DNA of 64,000 bases. Origin: Halococcus agarilyticus. GTDB taxonomy: Archaea > Halobacteriota > Halobacteria > Halobacteriales > Halococcaceae. The notes under the pieces are model-generated. The model did no database searches and was not told the origin of the DNA. It saw only the letters and a list, made by a program, of their open reading frames with translations. The position numbers and the translations under genes were made by a program. The stretch lies in contig NZ_BAFM01000001.1 of the NCBI RefSeq assembly GCF_000334895.1, positions 186,001-250,000 of the forward strand, in the 5' to 3' direction. Below are positions 25,613 through 34,148 of this stretch, piece by piece. Each line of letters starts with the position of its first letter. Position 1 is the stretch's first letter.

Positions 25613-26557
25613 ATGAGCAAGTCATTCAGCGCGATCGACGGTGCGGACGAGGAGGGAATCGACCGGGAGGCGTTCACGCCGGGCATCGAGCCCCAGGCGA
25701 CGTGGTGTCCCGGCTGTGGCGACTTCGGCGTGCTGAAGGCGCTGAAGGGCGCGATGCCCGAGATCGGCCGGACGCCCGACGAGACGCTGCTCGTGACCGG
25801 GATCGGCTGCTCGGGCAAGCTGTCGAGCTACTTCGAGTCCTATGGTTTTCACTCGATCCACGGCCGATCGCTGCCCGTGGCCCGGGCCGCGAAGCTCGCG
25901 AACCCAGGGCTAGAGGTGATCGCGGCGGGCGGCGACGGCGACGGCTACGGGATCGGTGGGAACCACTTCATGCACACCGCCCGCGAGAACCACGATATGC
26001 TGTACATCGTGTTCAACAACGAGATCTTCGGGCTCACGAAGGGCCAGACCTCCCCCACCAGCCCGAAGGGCCACAAGTCGAAGACCCAGCCCCACGGCTC
26101 GGCGAAGGACCCGATCCGACCGCTCTCGATGGCGCTGTCGGCGGGCGCGTCCTACGTCGCCCGGACCGCGGCGGTCAACCCGCGCCAGGCGACCGAGGTG
26201 CTGGCCGAGGCGATGGAGCACGACGGGTTCGCCCACGTCGACTTCCTGACCCAGTGTCCCACCTGGAACAAGGACGCCAAGCAGTACGTCCCCTACACCG
26301 ACGTCCAGCAGTCCGACGACTACGACTTCGACGTTGCGGACCGGCGCGAGGCCGCCGAGATGATGCACGAGACCGAGGACAAGCTCTACGAGGGCGAGGT
26401 TCTCACGGGTCGATTCTACGTCGAGGAAGACCGACGATCCTACGGCCAGGAGAAACGCGAGACCGGGGAGATGCCCGAGGAGCCGCTGGCCGAGCGGTAC
26501 TTCGACGACGACTACGAGTGGGAGCGCAGCTACGACCTGCTCGACGTTCACAAGTAA
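25613..26557 (+). CDS. porB: Pyruvate:ferredoxin oxidoreductase beta subunit (PorB)
   Basis: 314 residues. The ThDP-binding beta subunit has WCPGCGDFG (near 31), TGIGCSGKLSSY, the GDGDGYGIGGNHF ThDP/Mg motif and NNEIFGLTKGQ closing it. The C-terminal tail of about 60 residues (EDKLYEGEVLTGRFYVEEDR...) makes it a long form. The start lies three bases after the porA stop codon. It forms the active ferredoxin-reducing complex with PorA in the cytoplasm. Confidence 0.92.
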   Translation: MSKSFSAIDGADEEGIDREAFTPGIEPQATWCPGCGDFGVLKALKGAMPEIGRTPDETLLVTGIGCSGKLSSYFESYGFHSIHGRSLPVARAAKLANPGLEVIAAGGDGDGYGIGGNHFMHTARENHDMLYIVFNNEIFGLTKGQTSPTSPKGHKSKTQPHGSAKDPIRPLSMALSAGASYVARTAAVNPRQATEVLAEAMEHDGFAHVDFLTQCPTWNKDAKQYVPYTDVQQSDDYDFDVADRREAAEMMHETEDKLYEGEVLTGRFYVEEDRRSYGQEKRETGEMPEEPLAERYFDDDYEWERSYDLLDVHK

Positions 26558-26604
26558 GCCCGCCCCGGTTCTGCCGACCCGAGCCGTGGTTTTCGATTCG
26601 GAAG

Positions 26605-26613
26605 ATATTTTTT
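26605..26613 (+). promoter_or_regulatory. Box A of the lrp gene
   Basis: The motif atatttttt is about 26 nt upstream of the ATG at 26635, which gives a leaderless transcript. The gene therefore has its own promoter although it follows porB. Confidence 0.5.
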
Positions 26614-26634
26614 CACGCGCGCCAACTATCGACC

Positions 26635-27063
26635 ATGAGTGCGGACGCCACCGAGGATCGCATCCTCGCCGTTCTGGAGGAGGATGCCCAGGCCTCCTAC
26701 GCCGAGATCGCGGATCGGGCCGGGGTCTCGAAGCCCACGGTCAGGAAGTACATCGACAAGCTCGAGGGCGATGGGGTGATCGTGGGCTACTCCGCGGACA
26801 TCGACCCGAAGAAGCTTTCCGGGCGCTCGATCGCGCTCGTCGGGATCGAGGTCGAGAGCGGGCGCTACGTCGAGGCGACCCGTGAGCTCAAGGATGCACC
26901 CGAGATCGAGACCCTCTACAGTTCGAGCGGCGACCACACCCTGATGGCCGAGATCCGCGCGCCCGACGGCGACGCGGTCGGCGCGATCATCGCGGACGTG
27001 GTGCTCCCGATCGACGGCGTCACCGCCGCCCATCCCTCCTTCCTTCAGGAACGGCTGAAGTGA
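26635..27063 (+). CDS. lrpA2: Lrp/AsnC-family transcriptional regulator
   Basis: 142 residues. An N-terminal helix-turn-helix (EDRILAVLEEDAQASYAEIADRAGVSKPTVRKYIDKLE) is followed by a RAM/ligand-binding ferredoxin-like domain (VGIEVESGRYVEATRELKDAPEIETLY). Full-length Lrp proteins of this size bind DNA as dimers or octamers, and amino acids alter their activity. The gene sits right behind porAB, an arrangement I remember for the haloarchaeal gene lrpA2. Control of porAB or amino-acid genes is a reasonable inference. The symbol is tentative. Confidence 0.85.
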   Translation: MSADATEDRILAVLEEDAQASYAEIADRAGVSKPTVRKYIDKLEGDGVIVGYSADIDPKKLSGRSIALVGIEVESGRYVEATRELKDAPEIETLYSSSGDHTLMAEIRAPDGDAVGAIIADVVLPIDGVTAAHPSFLQERLK

Positions 27064-27253
27064 GGTCACGACGCCCGTCGTGAAACGCCGCACTCACCCG
27101 AAATCGACGGCTACCGGTTGTTTCCGGAACACGCTACACGACGAGAGGTTCACAGACGCTCTCACGCGGCGCGAGGGTCGGGACGTTGCACACCGCGAGA
27201 CGGCACTGTTCGGCCGATCGCTACCGAGGGAAACGAGGTGCCGTCGGGTCGCG

Positions 27254-27559
27254 TTACGATTCGATCTCCGCCGCGTCCTCGATCTTCATCCCGTCGAGCT
27301 TCTCGACGATCCCGTCGATCTTGCCGTCGAGGTCCTCGACGAACTCCGCGGTACGCTCGGTCGTGATCGCACCCTGGCTCGACGGCTCGATGAGGGTCTC
27401 CTCTTCGAGCACGCGCAGCGAGTACCGCACCTTGTGATGGGGGTAGCCGGTCTCGTTCGACATCTTCACGATCCCGATCGGCTCGCTCTCGATCACGATG
27501 CGCAACACCTGCAGGTGTCGCTCCAGCATATCGACTTCCTTTTCGAGTCGGTCTATCAT
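27254..27559 (-). CDS. Small winged-helix-type regulator, haloarchaeal
   Basis: 101 residues. A leading helix (LEKEVDMLERHLQVLRIVIES) is followed by a winged-helix core (GIVKMSNETGYPHHKVRYSLRVLEEETLI) and a coiled C-terminus (FVEDLDGKIDGIVEKLDGMK). It resembles conserved haloarchaeal transcriptional regulator-like proteins, but the target is unknown. A box A (ctttaaacc, minus strand, 27584-27592) lies 29 nt upstream, so the message is leaderless. It sits between the lrp gene (convergent, 190 bp) and purA (divergent). Confidence 0.78.
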   Translation of the reverse strand: MIDRLEKEVDMLERHLQVLRIVIESEPIGIVKMSNETGYPHHKVRYSLRVLEEETLIEPSSQGAITTERTAEFVEDLDGKIDGIVEKLDGMKIEDAAEIES

Positions 27560-27820
27560 GGCACTTGTTAACTCGTGGAGAGACGGTTTAAAGGTTACTG
27601 CCGCGAACGGCGGGAGACTCGACGAGCGGCGAGTTCGGCCCGCTCGATTTCGCGTCCGGCCGGTCCGGGCCGCCGTCTCGGTTCTCGGAAGCGCTATGGA
27701 TGGTTATCACATATACGTTCCGGCCGACGGTAACTGTCACCAATGAGTGCCCGGGAACGGTGTCGTTCTTGGACGGTCGCGGCGAAGCGCTCAGCGAGGA
27801 GCGGCCGTCACACCGTAATC

Positions 27821-27829
27821 GGTTTATCC
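27821..27829 (+). promoter_or_regulatory. Box A of purA
   Basis: The motif ggtttatcc lies about 26 nt before the purA ATG, so the message is probably leaderless. This spacing also supports 27851 as the true start over the earlier in-frame ATG at 27743. Confidence 0.5.
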
Positions 27830-27850
27830 CGAACGTCGGAACTCTCGGTC

Positions 27851-29263
27851 ATGACCGTGACGATCGTCGGCGCGCAGCTCGGCGACGAGGGCAAGGGCGG
27901 GATGGTCGACCGCTGGAGTGAGACCGCGGACGTAGTGTGTCGGTACCAGGGCGGCGACAACGCCGGCCACACCGTCGTGTACGACGACCGTGCGACCGAC
28001 GGTGGAGCCACGACGGCGGACGCCACCGACGCCGGCGACGAAAACACCGAGTACAAGCTCTCGCTCGTGCCGAGCGGCGCGATCCGGGGCAAGACCGGCG
28101 TGCTCGGCAACGGCTGTGTGATCAACCCCGCGACGCTGTTCGACGAGATCGAAGGGCTCCGCGAGCGCGGTCTCGACCCCGACGTGCGGGTGGCCGAGCG
28201 CGCCCACGTCATCTTCCCGTACCACCGCGCGCTCGACGGTATCGAGGAGGACTCGAAGGACGATCACATCGGCACCACCGGCAACGGGATCGGACCGACC
28301 TACGAGGACAAGGCGGCCAGGCGCGGGGTCCGGATCGGCGACCTCCTCGATGCCGACGTGCTCCGCGATCGACTCGAAGGACTCGTCCCGCAGAAACGCG
28401 CGATCTGTGAGTCCGTCTATGGGGTCGATCCCGACGCGTTCGACGGCGCGTTCGACGTCGACGAACTGTTCGCCGAGTACCGTTCGTACGGTGAGCGCCT
28501 CGCCACGAACGACATGCCGGTGAACTGCGGGGCGTTCCTCGACGCACACCGCGAGCGCGGCGATCGGCTCCTGTTCGAGGGCGCGCAGGGCACCGCGATC
28601 GACCTCGATCACGGCAACTACCCCTACGTGACCTCCTCGAACCCGACGGCCGGCGGTGCAGCCACGGGGACCGGCCTCGGGCCGACCGTCGTCGGCAGCG
28701 GTGAGATCGTCGGCATCGTCAAGGCGTACCTCTCGCGGGTCGGGGCGGGGCCGCTCCCGACCGAGATGGGGTTCGTCGAGGGCCAGACCCCGGCGGGCGG
28801 CGGCAACCGCGACATGACCGATCTCGCCGCACACATCCGCGAGGCCGGCGGCGAGTACGGCACCGTCACCGGCCGGCCGCGGCGGATCGCCTGGCTCGAC
28901 ATGCCGATGCTCCGCCACGCGGCGCGCGCGAGCGGCTTTACCGGACTCGCGATCAACCACGTCGACACGCTCGCGGGGATCGAGGAGATCCGTGTGGGTC
29001 ACGCCTACGACCTCGCGGGCGAGACCGTCACGACGATGCCCGCGACCACCGAGCGCTGGAGCGAGTGCGAACCCCAGTACAGGACGTTCGACGGCTGGTC
29101 CGACGCCGACTGGGACGCGGTCGCACGCGAGGGCTACGACGCGCTCCCTGCGAACGCCCGGACCTACGTCGAGTACGTGGGCGACGAACTCGATGTCCCG
29201 ATTTTCGCGATCGGCGTCGGTCCCGACCGCGAGCAGACGATCGTGCTCGACGATCCGTTCTAA
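27851..29263 (+). CDS. purA: Adenylosuccinate synthase
   Basis: 470 residues. The GTP-binding signature GDEGKG is at 11-16 and GDNAGHTVV follows. The IMP-site stretch GTTGNGIGPTYEDK and the late QGTAIDLDHGNYPYVTSSN segment are intact. It couples IMP, aspartate and GTP to adenylosuccinate, the first step from IMP to AMP. Between GDNAGHTVV and the LVPSG strand there is an acidic/Thr-rich insertion of about 20 residues (RATDGGATTADATDAGDEN), longer than in bacterial enzymes; I read it as a halophilic surface loop. The stop is followed directly by an A box with a T6 run (29271-29276), a probable terminator. Confidence 0.95.
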   Translation: MTVTIVGAQLGDEGKGGMVDRWSETADVVCRYQGGDNAGHTVVYDDRATDGGATTADATDAGDENTEYKLSLVPSGAIRGKTGVLGNGCVINPATLFDEIEGLRERGLDPDVRVAERAHVIFPYHRALDGIEEDSKDDHIGTTGNGIGPTYEDKAARRGVRIGDLLDADVLRDRLEGLVPQKRAICESVYGVDPDAFDGAFDVDELFAEYRSYGERLATNDMPVNCGAFLDAHRERGDRLLFEGAQGTAIDLDHGNYPYVTSSNPTAGGAATGTGLGPTVVGSGEIVGIVKAYLSRVGAGPLPTEMGFVEGQTPAGGGNRDMTDLAAHIREAGGEYGTVTGRPRRIAWLDMPMLRHAARASGFTGLAINHVDTLAGIEEIRVGHAYDLAGETVTTMPATTERWSECEPQYRTFDGWSDADWDAVAREGYDALPANARTYVEYVGDELDVPIFAIGVGPDREQTIVLDDPF

Positions 29264-29814
29264 AACCCACTTTTTTACAGAGGGTTCGAGGGAGCGAGCG
29301 AAGCGAGCGACTGAGGACCCTCTCGAAAAACCTGTCTTGCTGAGCGAAGCGAAGCAAGGCTCGGAAGACGAGCGAAGCGAGTCTTCCGGTGGACTAAAAA
29401 CACCCGCTCGCTTCGCTCGCGTGGATGCTACGCTTTCCCCGGCCGCTACCACACAGCACCGCCCGAGCCCTCACTCCCTTCGGTCGTTCGCCCTCGATCC
29501 ACCGAGGAACCACGTCGCCATCGCACAACACCGCAGAAGCCCTCGCTCGTTTCACTCGCTCACGGGTCGTTCCTCCCCGTTCGCGCGTTCGGCGGTGCTC
29601 ACTCCGTTCGCACCGCCCGACGCTCGCCCTTCATCCACCAGGATCGCACCGCCGCCGCAACCGCCCAGCAGCCGCACCGCTGCCGCCACCGTTCGCCGCA
29701 GCCGCACCGCCCAGCAACTGCACCGCCCGCCGCCACCGCTCTCGCACCGCGGGCGAGCGCCACGTTTTTATCACCGCCGGGCCTCGCCTCGCGTATGAGT
29801 AGGGGTGAGCACCG
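29264..29814. repeat. Intergenic modular repeat, copy R5, with a split B box and purA terminator
   Basis: No gene is visible in 550 bp. The A box aacccacttttttac (29264-29278) follows the purA stop. A large gagggt/accctc hairpin (29279-29322) comes next. The B box is broken: aaaaacctg (29326-29334) is separated by about 57 bp of hairpin-rich sequence from ggactaaaaacacccgctcgc, whose last 20 bases run 29392-29411. The inserted piece contains ggaagac/gtcttcc (29363-29387) and a gcgaagcgaag stretch. The C module occurs near 29453-29475 and 29525-29550. An AC/GC-rich low-complexity run fills the rest. Confidence 0.7.
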
Positions 29815-30009
29815 ATGAAGGAGTCGCTGATGGACATCATCCGGTGTCCGATGGACAAACAGGAGCTCGAACTCGAACCCATCCAGCGAAACGACGACGA
29901 GGTGCTCGAAGGGCGACTCGTCTGCACCGAGTGCGGCGAGGAGTACCCCATCGAAGAGGGGATCCCGAACCTCCTCCCACCGGACATGCGCGACGACGCG
30001 CCGGCCTGA
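29815..30009 (+). CDS. Trm112/UPF0434-type small zinc-binding protein
   Basis: 64 residues. It reads MKESLMDIIRCPMDKQELEL, then RLVCTECGEEYPIEEGIPNLLPPDMR, which is the short Trm112 fold: one cysteine in CPMDK, a CTEC pair, and the closing YPIEEGIPNLLP. Trm112 partners activate tRNA/rRNA/protein methyltransferases in archaea and eukaryotes. In haloarchaea Trm112 is reported to activate several methyltransferases, so this is probably a cytoplasmic cofactor protein. The first zinc cysteine pair is incomplete, as is usual in UPF0434 proteins. Confidence 0.82.
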   Translation: MKESLMDIIRCPMDKQELELEPIQRNDDEVLEGRLVCTECGEEYPIEEGIPNLLPPDMRDDAPA

Positions 30010-30026
30010 GATGCGGGGAGTCGACC

Positions 30027-30662
30027 GTGCCTGAGACACTCGCCATCCACCTCAATCGCGATCGCCTGCACTCCATCGAGGCTCCCGACAGCTTTGCAAC
30101 CGCCGACTCGTTCGTGGTCGAGATCGAGAACCACGGCGAGGCCGCCCACGCCCACCTCCGGCTCGACGACGGGCTCGGGGAGATCGCCTCGCTCCCGACG
30201 GGCAACCACTACATCCGAACCGGCGCGGTCGAGCGAGTGCCGATCAGCGTCCACGATCCCGGCCCCCTCACGGGAACGCTCACCGTCGCCACCGCCTACG
30301 GCAGCGAGACCCACGATATCGAGATCGCGGTCGAGCCGACCGCCGGCAAGCAGGCCGTCGAGATCGACGAGTCGCTGATCCAGGGGTCCAACACGACCAC
30401 GGCGCGCTCGTCCGGTGCAGCGAGCACGACCACGACCGCCTCGTCGGCCTCTCGATCGAGCACGTCGAGTTCGCGGTCGACCACGACGCGGTCGACTGCC
30501 GGACGGTCGTCGGGTCTCGAAACCCCGGGCCTGCTGGCCGGTACCGCGCTGGTGATCCTGATCGGGATCGGGCTCCTCTTTCTCGACGGGCTCGCGATGT
30601 TCGTCGGCACGATCGCGGTGCTCGGCGGGCTCGTGGTTGCGGGCTATCTGCTGCTCTACTGA
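30027..30662 (+). CDS. Haloarchaeal protein with beta-domain, Ser/Thr-rich linker and C-terminal membrane anchor
   Basis: 211 residues from a GTG at 30027; no ATG is in frame near the conserved start. The first about 110 residues form a beta-sandwich-like domain (ETLAIHLNRDRLHSIEAPDS, then VEIENHGEAAHAHLRLDD), similar in style to CARDB/transglutaminase-type adhesion modules. A Ser/Thr-rich linker of about 55 residues follows. Two membrane helices close it (LLAGTALVILIGIGLLFLDG and FVGTIAVLGGLVVAGYLLLY). The domain is probably cytoplasm-facing because no signal peptide precedes it. Function unknown. It starts 17 bp after the Trm112-like stop, a likely operon. Its end overlaps the convergent DR2241-like gene by seven bases. 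Confidence 0.7.
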   Translation: MPETLAIHLNRDRLHSIEAPDSFATADSFVVEIENHGEAAHAHLRLDDGLGEIASLPTGNHYIRTGAVERVPISVHDPGPLTGTLTVATAYGSETHDIEIAVEPTAGKQAVEIDESLIQGSNTTTARSSGAASTTTTASSASRSSTSSSRSTTTRSTAGRSSGLETPGLLAGTALVILIGIGLLFLDGLAMFVGTIAVLGGLVVAGYLLLY

Positions 30663-31717
30663 CCGCCCGAGACGTTCTCGAAGCTGCCGTCCTCGTCGGT
30701 CAGTTTCGCCCGGAGATACCGCGCCCGATACCGGTTCGCGCCGTCGCCGACGTCGGCCTCGCGGATCTCGTCGGTCCGTCCTTCCGCGACCGCGCCGACG
30801 ATCTCCTCCAGCTGGGTCTTCTCGCTCGGCGTCAGCTCGAACTCGTAGGTGCGCGAGTCCTCGCTCTCGAGGATCGCCCACTGGCGGGCGGCGGCGATCA
30901 CGAGCGAGCACGGCTCCCGGCAGGGGAATTCGCCGTCGCCGCGCGGGGCGTCGAGTTCGGCTTCGTCGTCCTCGTCCCACTCCCGACGCTTGAGACACTG
31001 CGAGTCGACACAGCACGCTCGGGCGAGGTTCTCGACCCCTTCGGGATCGAGTTCGTCGACTACGTCGTAGATCCCGGTCTGGCGCTCGGCGGTCTCGCGG
31101 AAGTGCGTCACGTCGAGATCGCCCTCGCGCTCGCGCTGCCAGTTCGCCACCGTCGCCGGGTAGAAGAACTCCACAGTGCGAACGAGGTCACGGCCGTCGA
31201 GCGCCGCGAACCGCCAGCCCCGCTGGAGCGTCGGCGCGGTCTTCAGCGGTCGGTAGCGACCGTCCGCGTCGAGTGTGGCGATCTCGCGGGCATCGAGCGG
31301 GTCGTCGTGGAGCGCGAGCGCGTCGGGCTCGGCGTTGGCGTCGTCGACGTGGCGGAGCTCGTAGACGCGCCCGCCGTCCTCGCCGAGTTCGGCGGTGACG
31401 AGGAGCTGTCCCCACTCCCTGGAGAGGCCCTCGACGAGCGCCTCGTAGCGCTCGCGCACGCCGAGGTCGTCGGCGCGCTCGATCCACCGGCAGTACGCCG
31501 CGCGCGCGCCGCTCGCGTCCGCCCAGACGTGCCAGTTCGAGACCAGCCACGGGTTTGCCTCGGCGAGCGCGTCGAACCCCGCCTCGTCGAGTCCCTCGTG
31601 GGTCGCCTCCGGAGTCGCGAACGTGTATCCGTCCTCGGTTCGCTCGGCACGGAGCCCGTCGCACGAAACGCCGTCGGTCGCGGCCTCGCGGAGCGCGTGC
31701 AACTGAGCGTCGTTCAT
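30656..31717 (-). CDS. DR2241-family protein with C-terminal iron-sulfur-type cysteines
   Basis: 353 residues. The N-terminal 220 residues are a two-part stabilising domain, and the C-terminal portion has Cys residues in ACCVDSQCLKRREW and FPCREPCSLV. This matches, from memory, the DR2241-type 4Fe-4S domain found beside CbiX chelatases. It is directly adjacent to the cbiX gene: the DR2241-type start codon and the CbiX stop codon abut. It probably helps the cobalt/sirohydrochlorin chelatase in tetrapyrrole (cobalamin or siroheme) synthesis, but the biochemical role is not established. Confidence 0.72.
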   Translation of the reverse strand: MNDAQLHALREAATDGVSCDGLRAERTEDGYTFATPEATHEGLDEAGFDALAEANPWLVSNWHVWADASGARAAYCRWIERADDLGVRERYEALVEGLSREWGQLLVTAELGEDGGRVYELRHVDDANAEPDALALHDDPLDAREIATLDADGRYRPLKTAPTLQRGWRFAALDGRDLVRTVEFFYPATVANWQREREGDLDVTHFRETAERQTGIYDVVDELDPEGVENLARACCVDSQCLKRREWDEDDEAELDAPRGDGEFPCREPCSLVIAAARQWAILESEDSRTYEFELTPSEKTQLEEIVGAVAEGRTDEIREADVGDGANRYRARYLRAKLTDEDGSFENVSGGQ

Positions 31718-32593
31718 TCAATCGCCCGCCGCCGCAGTCCCGCCGGTGCGCTGTCGAACCAGGTCGAGCGCGTTCCCGACGTCCGCGCCGGCGTCGGCCG
31801 CGCGTTCGAGGAGGACGTCGGCCATCAGCGCCTCGGTCCCGACCGCGCCCGCGTACCAGATCCGGGTGCCGTCGACTTCGGTAGGTATGTCGTACCCCTC
31901 TCGGTAATCGTCGGTCAGCCCCATGTCCTCGGGGATGTCCTCCTGGGTGTGATAGCCGTCGGCGACGAACAGGGGCACGACCACCACGTCATCGCTCTCG
32001 AAGAACTCGGTCACGTCGTCGACTTCGGGTTCCTCGTCCATGAACAGCGCGTGGACCTCCTCGAACCGGCCGGTCTCGCGGACCCGCTCGGCGTGGTACT
32101 CGGTGGCCTTCGCGCTGTTCTCGTTGCGTTTCGTGCCGTGGCCGACTACCGCGAGCCCGAATCCCTCGCCGACATCGGGATCGCCCGTGACGCTTTCGGC
32201 GCGCTGGACGATCACGTCGGTCATCGATTCGTGCGTGCCCGCCGGACCGCAGTAGTGAACCGTCTTGCCGACGTCCTCGGCGGTGAGCGTGACGTGGTCG
32301 GCGTCGGTCCCCTCGGAGTTCCAGTCCGCGACGTCCCACTCCTCAAGACGGAGCTCGCGCGGGATGACCTGCTCGGTGAAGTACCCCTCCGAGACGAACA
32401 GCGGAACCACATAGATCTGCTCGCTGTCGAGCGTGCGGAGCACCTCGCGAAAGGAGGGCTCTTCCTTCCAGAACGCCTCGCGAACCTCCTCGAACGCGCC
32501 GGCCGCGCGGATCGTGTCGGCGTGGGCAAAGGCCGGATCGTGCGAGCCGGGATTCAGGTGCGAGCCGTGGGCGGCGATGACGAGCGCCGGCAT
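31718..32593 (-). CDS. cbiX: CbiX-type cobalt/sirohydrochlorin chelatase, two-domain
   Basis: 291 residues from the ATG at 32593. The two halves are related: the first has VIAAHGSHLNPGS and LDSEQIYVVPLFVSEGYFTE, the second VVGHGTKRNENSA and VVVVPLFVADGYHTQEDIPE. Each brings one conserved HGS/HGT histidine and a metal-lined active-site cleft, as in long class II chelatases. The reaction inserts cobalt (or iron) into sirohydrochlorin for cobalamin or siroheme. B12 is needed by the methylmalonyl-CoA mutase at 6350-8032. It is followed without a gap by the DR2241-like gene. Confidence 0.87.
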   Translation of the reverse strand: MPALVIAAHGSHLNPGSHDPAFAHADTIRAAGAFEEVREAFWKEEPSFREVLRTLDSEQIYVVPLFVSEGYFTEQVIPRELRLEEWDVADWNSEGTDADHVTLTAEDVGKTVHYCGPAGTHESMTDVIVQRAESVTGDPDVGEGFGLAVVGHGTKRNENSAKATEYHAERVRETGRFEEVHALFMDEEPEVDDVTEFFESDDVVVVPLFVADGYHTQEDIPEDMGLTDDYREGYDIPTEVDGTRIWYAGAVGTEALMADVLLERAADAGADVGNALDLVRQRTGGTAAAGD

Positions 32594-32640
32594 ACGGGAA
32601 TCGAGGAGTGCGACGGGCTTAGTGGCTTCGCCTCCGGGGT

Positions 32641-33924
32641 TCAGTCGTCGCCCGGCACCGCCGTGCGGGAGACCGTGGCGTCCTCGCCGAACAGCGTCGC
32701 GGCCACGAGCACGCCGGCGAGCACCACCAGCGCGACACACAGCAGGTACTCGACGGTGAACCCCACGACGTTCGCGAGCGGGAGCGCGATCAGCGGGCCG
32801 GCGCTCGATCCGAGATCGCCGAAGACGTTGTAGACACCACCGAGTTTGCCCGTGTCGTCGGCGGGGCTGATGTCGCCGAGGTACGCGAGCAGCGGCGGGT
32901 TGGTGCCGCCGACGCCGATCCCGATGAGCGCGACGCCGGCGAGCGTGCTCGGGAGGGTCGGCACGAGCGCGAGCAGCCCGAACCCGGAGCCGAAGACCGC
33001 GAGCGCGGGCAGCGTCAGGAGTGCGCGGTTCGAGAGGCGATCGGAGACCGAGCCGACGATCACGGTGGTCACACTGGAGAAGAGCACGCCGACGGCCATC
33101 ACGATCCCGCTCGCGCCCGCGCCGCTGAGAAAGCCGATCTCGATGGCGTTCGCCGCGGCGTAGAGCACCACCGTCGAGAGCAACACGCCGGCGAACAGGA
33201 ATCTGACGGTGAAGTTGACCGCGCCCACGGTGAAGATCCGGACGTCCGCACGCACCATCCGCGGGAGGTCGGTCAGCCCGCTGCGCTCTCCAGCGTTGGG
33301 TCGGATGTTCGGGAGCACGGCAAACGCGACGAGGAAGGCAAAGAGGCCCGCGCCGCCGGCGGCGAGAAAGGCCGCGGTGTAGCCGAGCGTGTCGGCGAGG
33401 AGCCCGCCGAGCACGAGACCCGCGGGGAAGCCGAGGCTCTGGCCGCCGCGCATGTACCCGACCCACGTCCCGCGGTTGTCGGGGTTCGTGACCCGGGTGA
33501 TGGTGCTGAACGCGCCGACGAAGACGAACGCCGAGCCGACGCCCCAGACCGCCCGCGAAAGCAAGAAGACCCCGCCGGCGTCGAGCACCGGGACGAGCGT
33601 CGCGTTCAGGCCGAGGACGTAGCCGAACGGGGCGAGCCCTTGGAGGAAGAACCCGGCGAGCATCGGCCGACGAGTACCGACCCGATCGAGGATCTGTCCG
33701 GCGGGCGTGTTGACCACGAGCCGGACGATCCGGTTGGCGGAGAGGATCAGCCCGACCAGCAGCGCCGAGATGCCGAGCACGTCGCCGAGCGCGGGCAGGG
33801 TGGGAAAGGCGACGCCGCCGCCGACTCCACCGAAGAACACCCCTGCGACGAGCGCTCCCGCGACGTACCGAACCGAGTGGTCGGTGCCGGCGACGGCACC
33901 GCCGTCGGGATCGCCGTTGCTCAT
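32641..33924 (-). CDS. Major facilitator superfamily transporter
   Basis: 427 residues with about 12 hydrophobic segments. The loop signatures are NTPAGQILDRVGTRRP between the second and third segments and PDNRGTWVGYMRGGQSLGF in the first half, typical of multidrug/sugar-type MFS carriers. The substrate is unknown. The start lies 47 bp upstream of cbiX on the opposite side of the same strand run, so it precedes cbiX-DR2241 and may be part of that transcription unit. A role in export of a tetrapyrrole or drug would be speculation. Confidence 0.82.
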   Translation of the reverse strand: MSNGDPDGGAVAGTDHSVRYVAGALVAGVFFGGVGGGVAFPTLPALGDVLGISALLVGLILSANRIVRLVVNTPAGQILDRVGTRRPMLAGFFLQGLAPFGYVLGLNATLVPVLDAGGVFLLSRAVWGVGSAFVFVGAFSTITRVTNPDNRGTWVGYMRGGQSLGFPAGLVLGGLLADTLGYTAAFLAAGGAGLFAFLVAFAVLPNIRPNAGERSGLTDLPRMVRADVRIFTVGAVNFTVRFLFAGVLLSTVVLYAAANAIEIGFLSGAGASGIVMAVGVLFSSVTTVIVGSVSDRLSNRALLTLPALAVFGSGFGLLALVPTLPSTLAGVALIGIGVGGTNPPLLAYLGDISPADDTGKLGGVYNVFGDLGSSAGPLIALPLANVVGFTVEYLLCVALVVLAGVLVAATLFGEDATVSRTAVPGDD

Positions 33925-34148
33925 CCAGTGAGTTCGGGAACCACGTCACGAACGATCCCGCGGCGTTCCGCGCCGGCTTCGTGTGTCTTCGTCCGTTCGA
34001 CTCGTACCACACTACCCATACTGACTAGTCGGTCAGACGCCTCAAAAGGACTTCGTTCGCCCGAAAACAGCGGCGACGCCGATCCGATACGGCGACGAAA
34101 CGCGGTCCTCGCGACGGGTTTTTCGGGGTTCGGGTCGCGGGTGGAGTC

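Noticed and set aside
29281..29420. A CRISPR array, because of repeated gcgaagcg units
   Set aside because: The units are irregular, short and lack equal spacers. They belong to the hairpin repeat R5.
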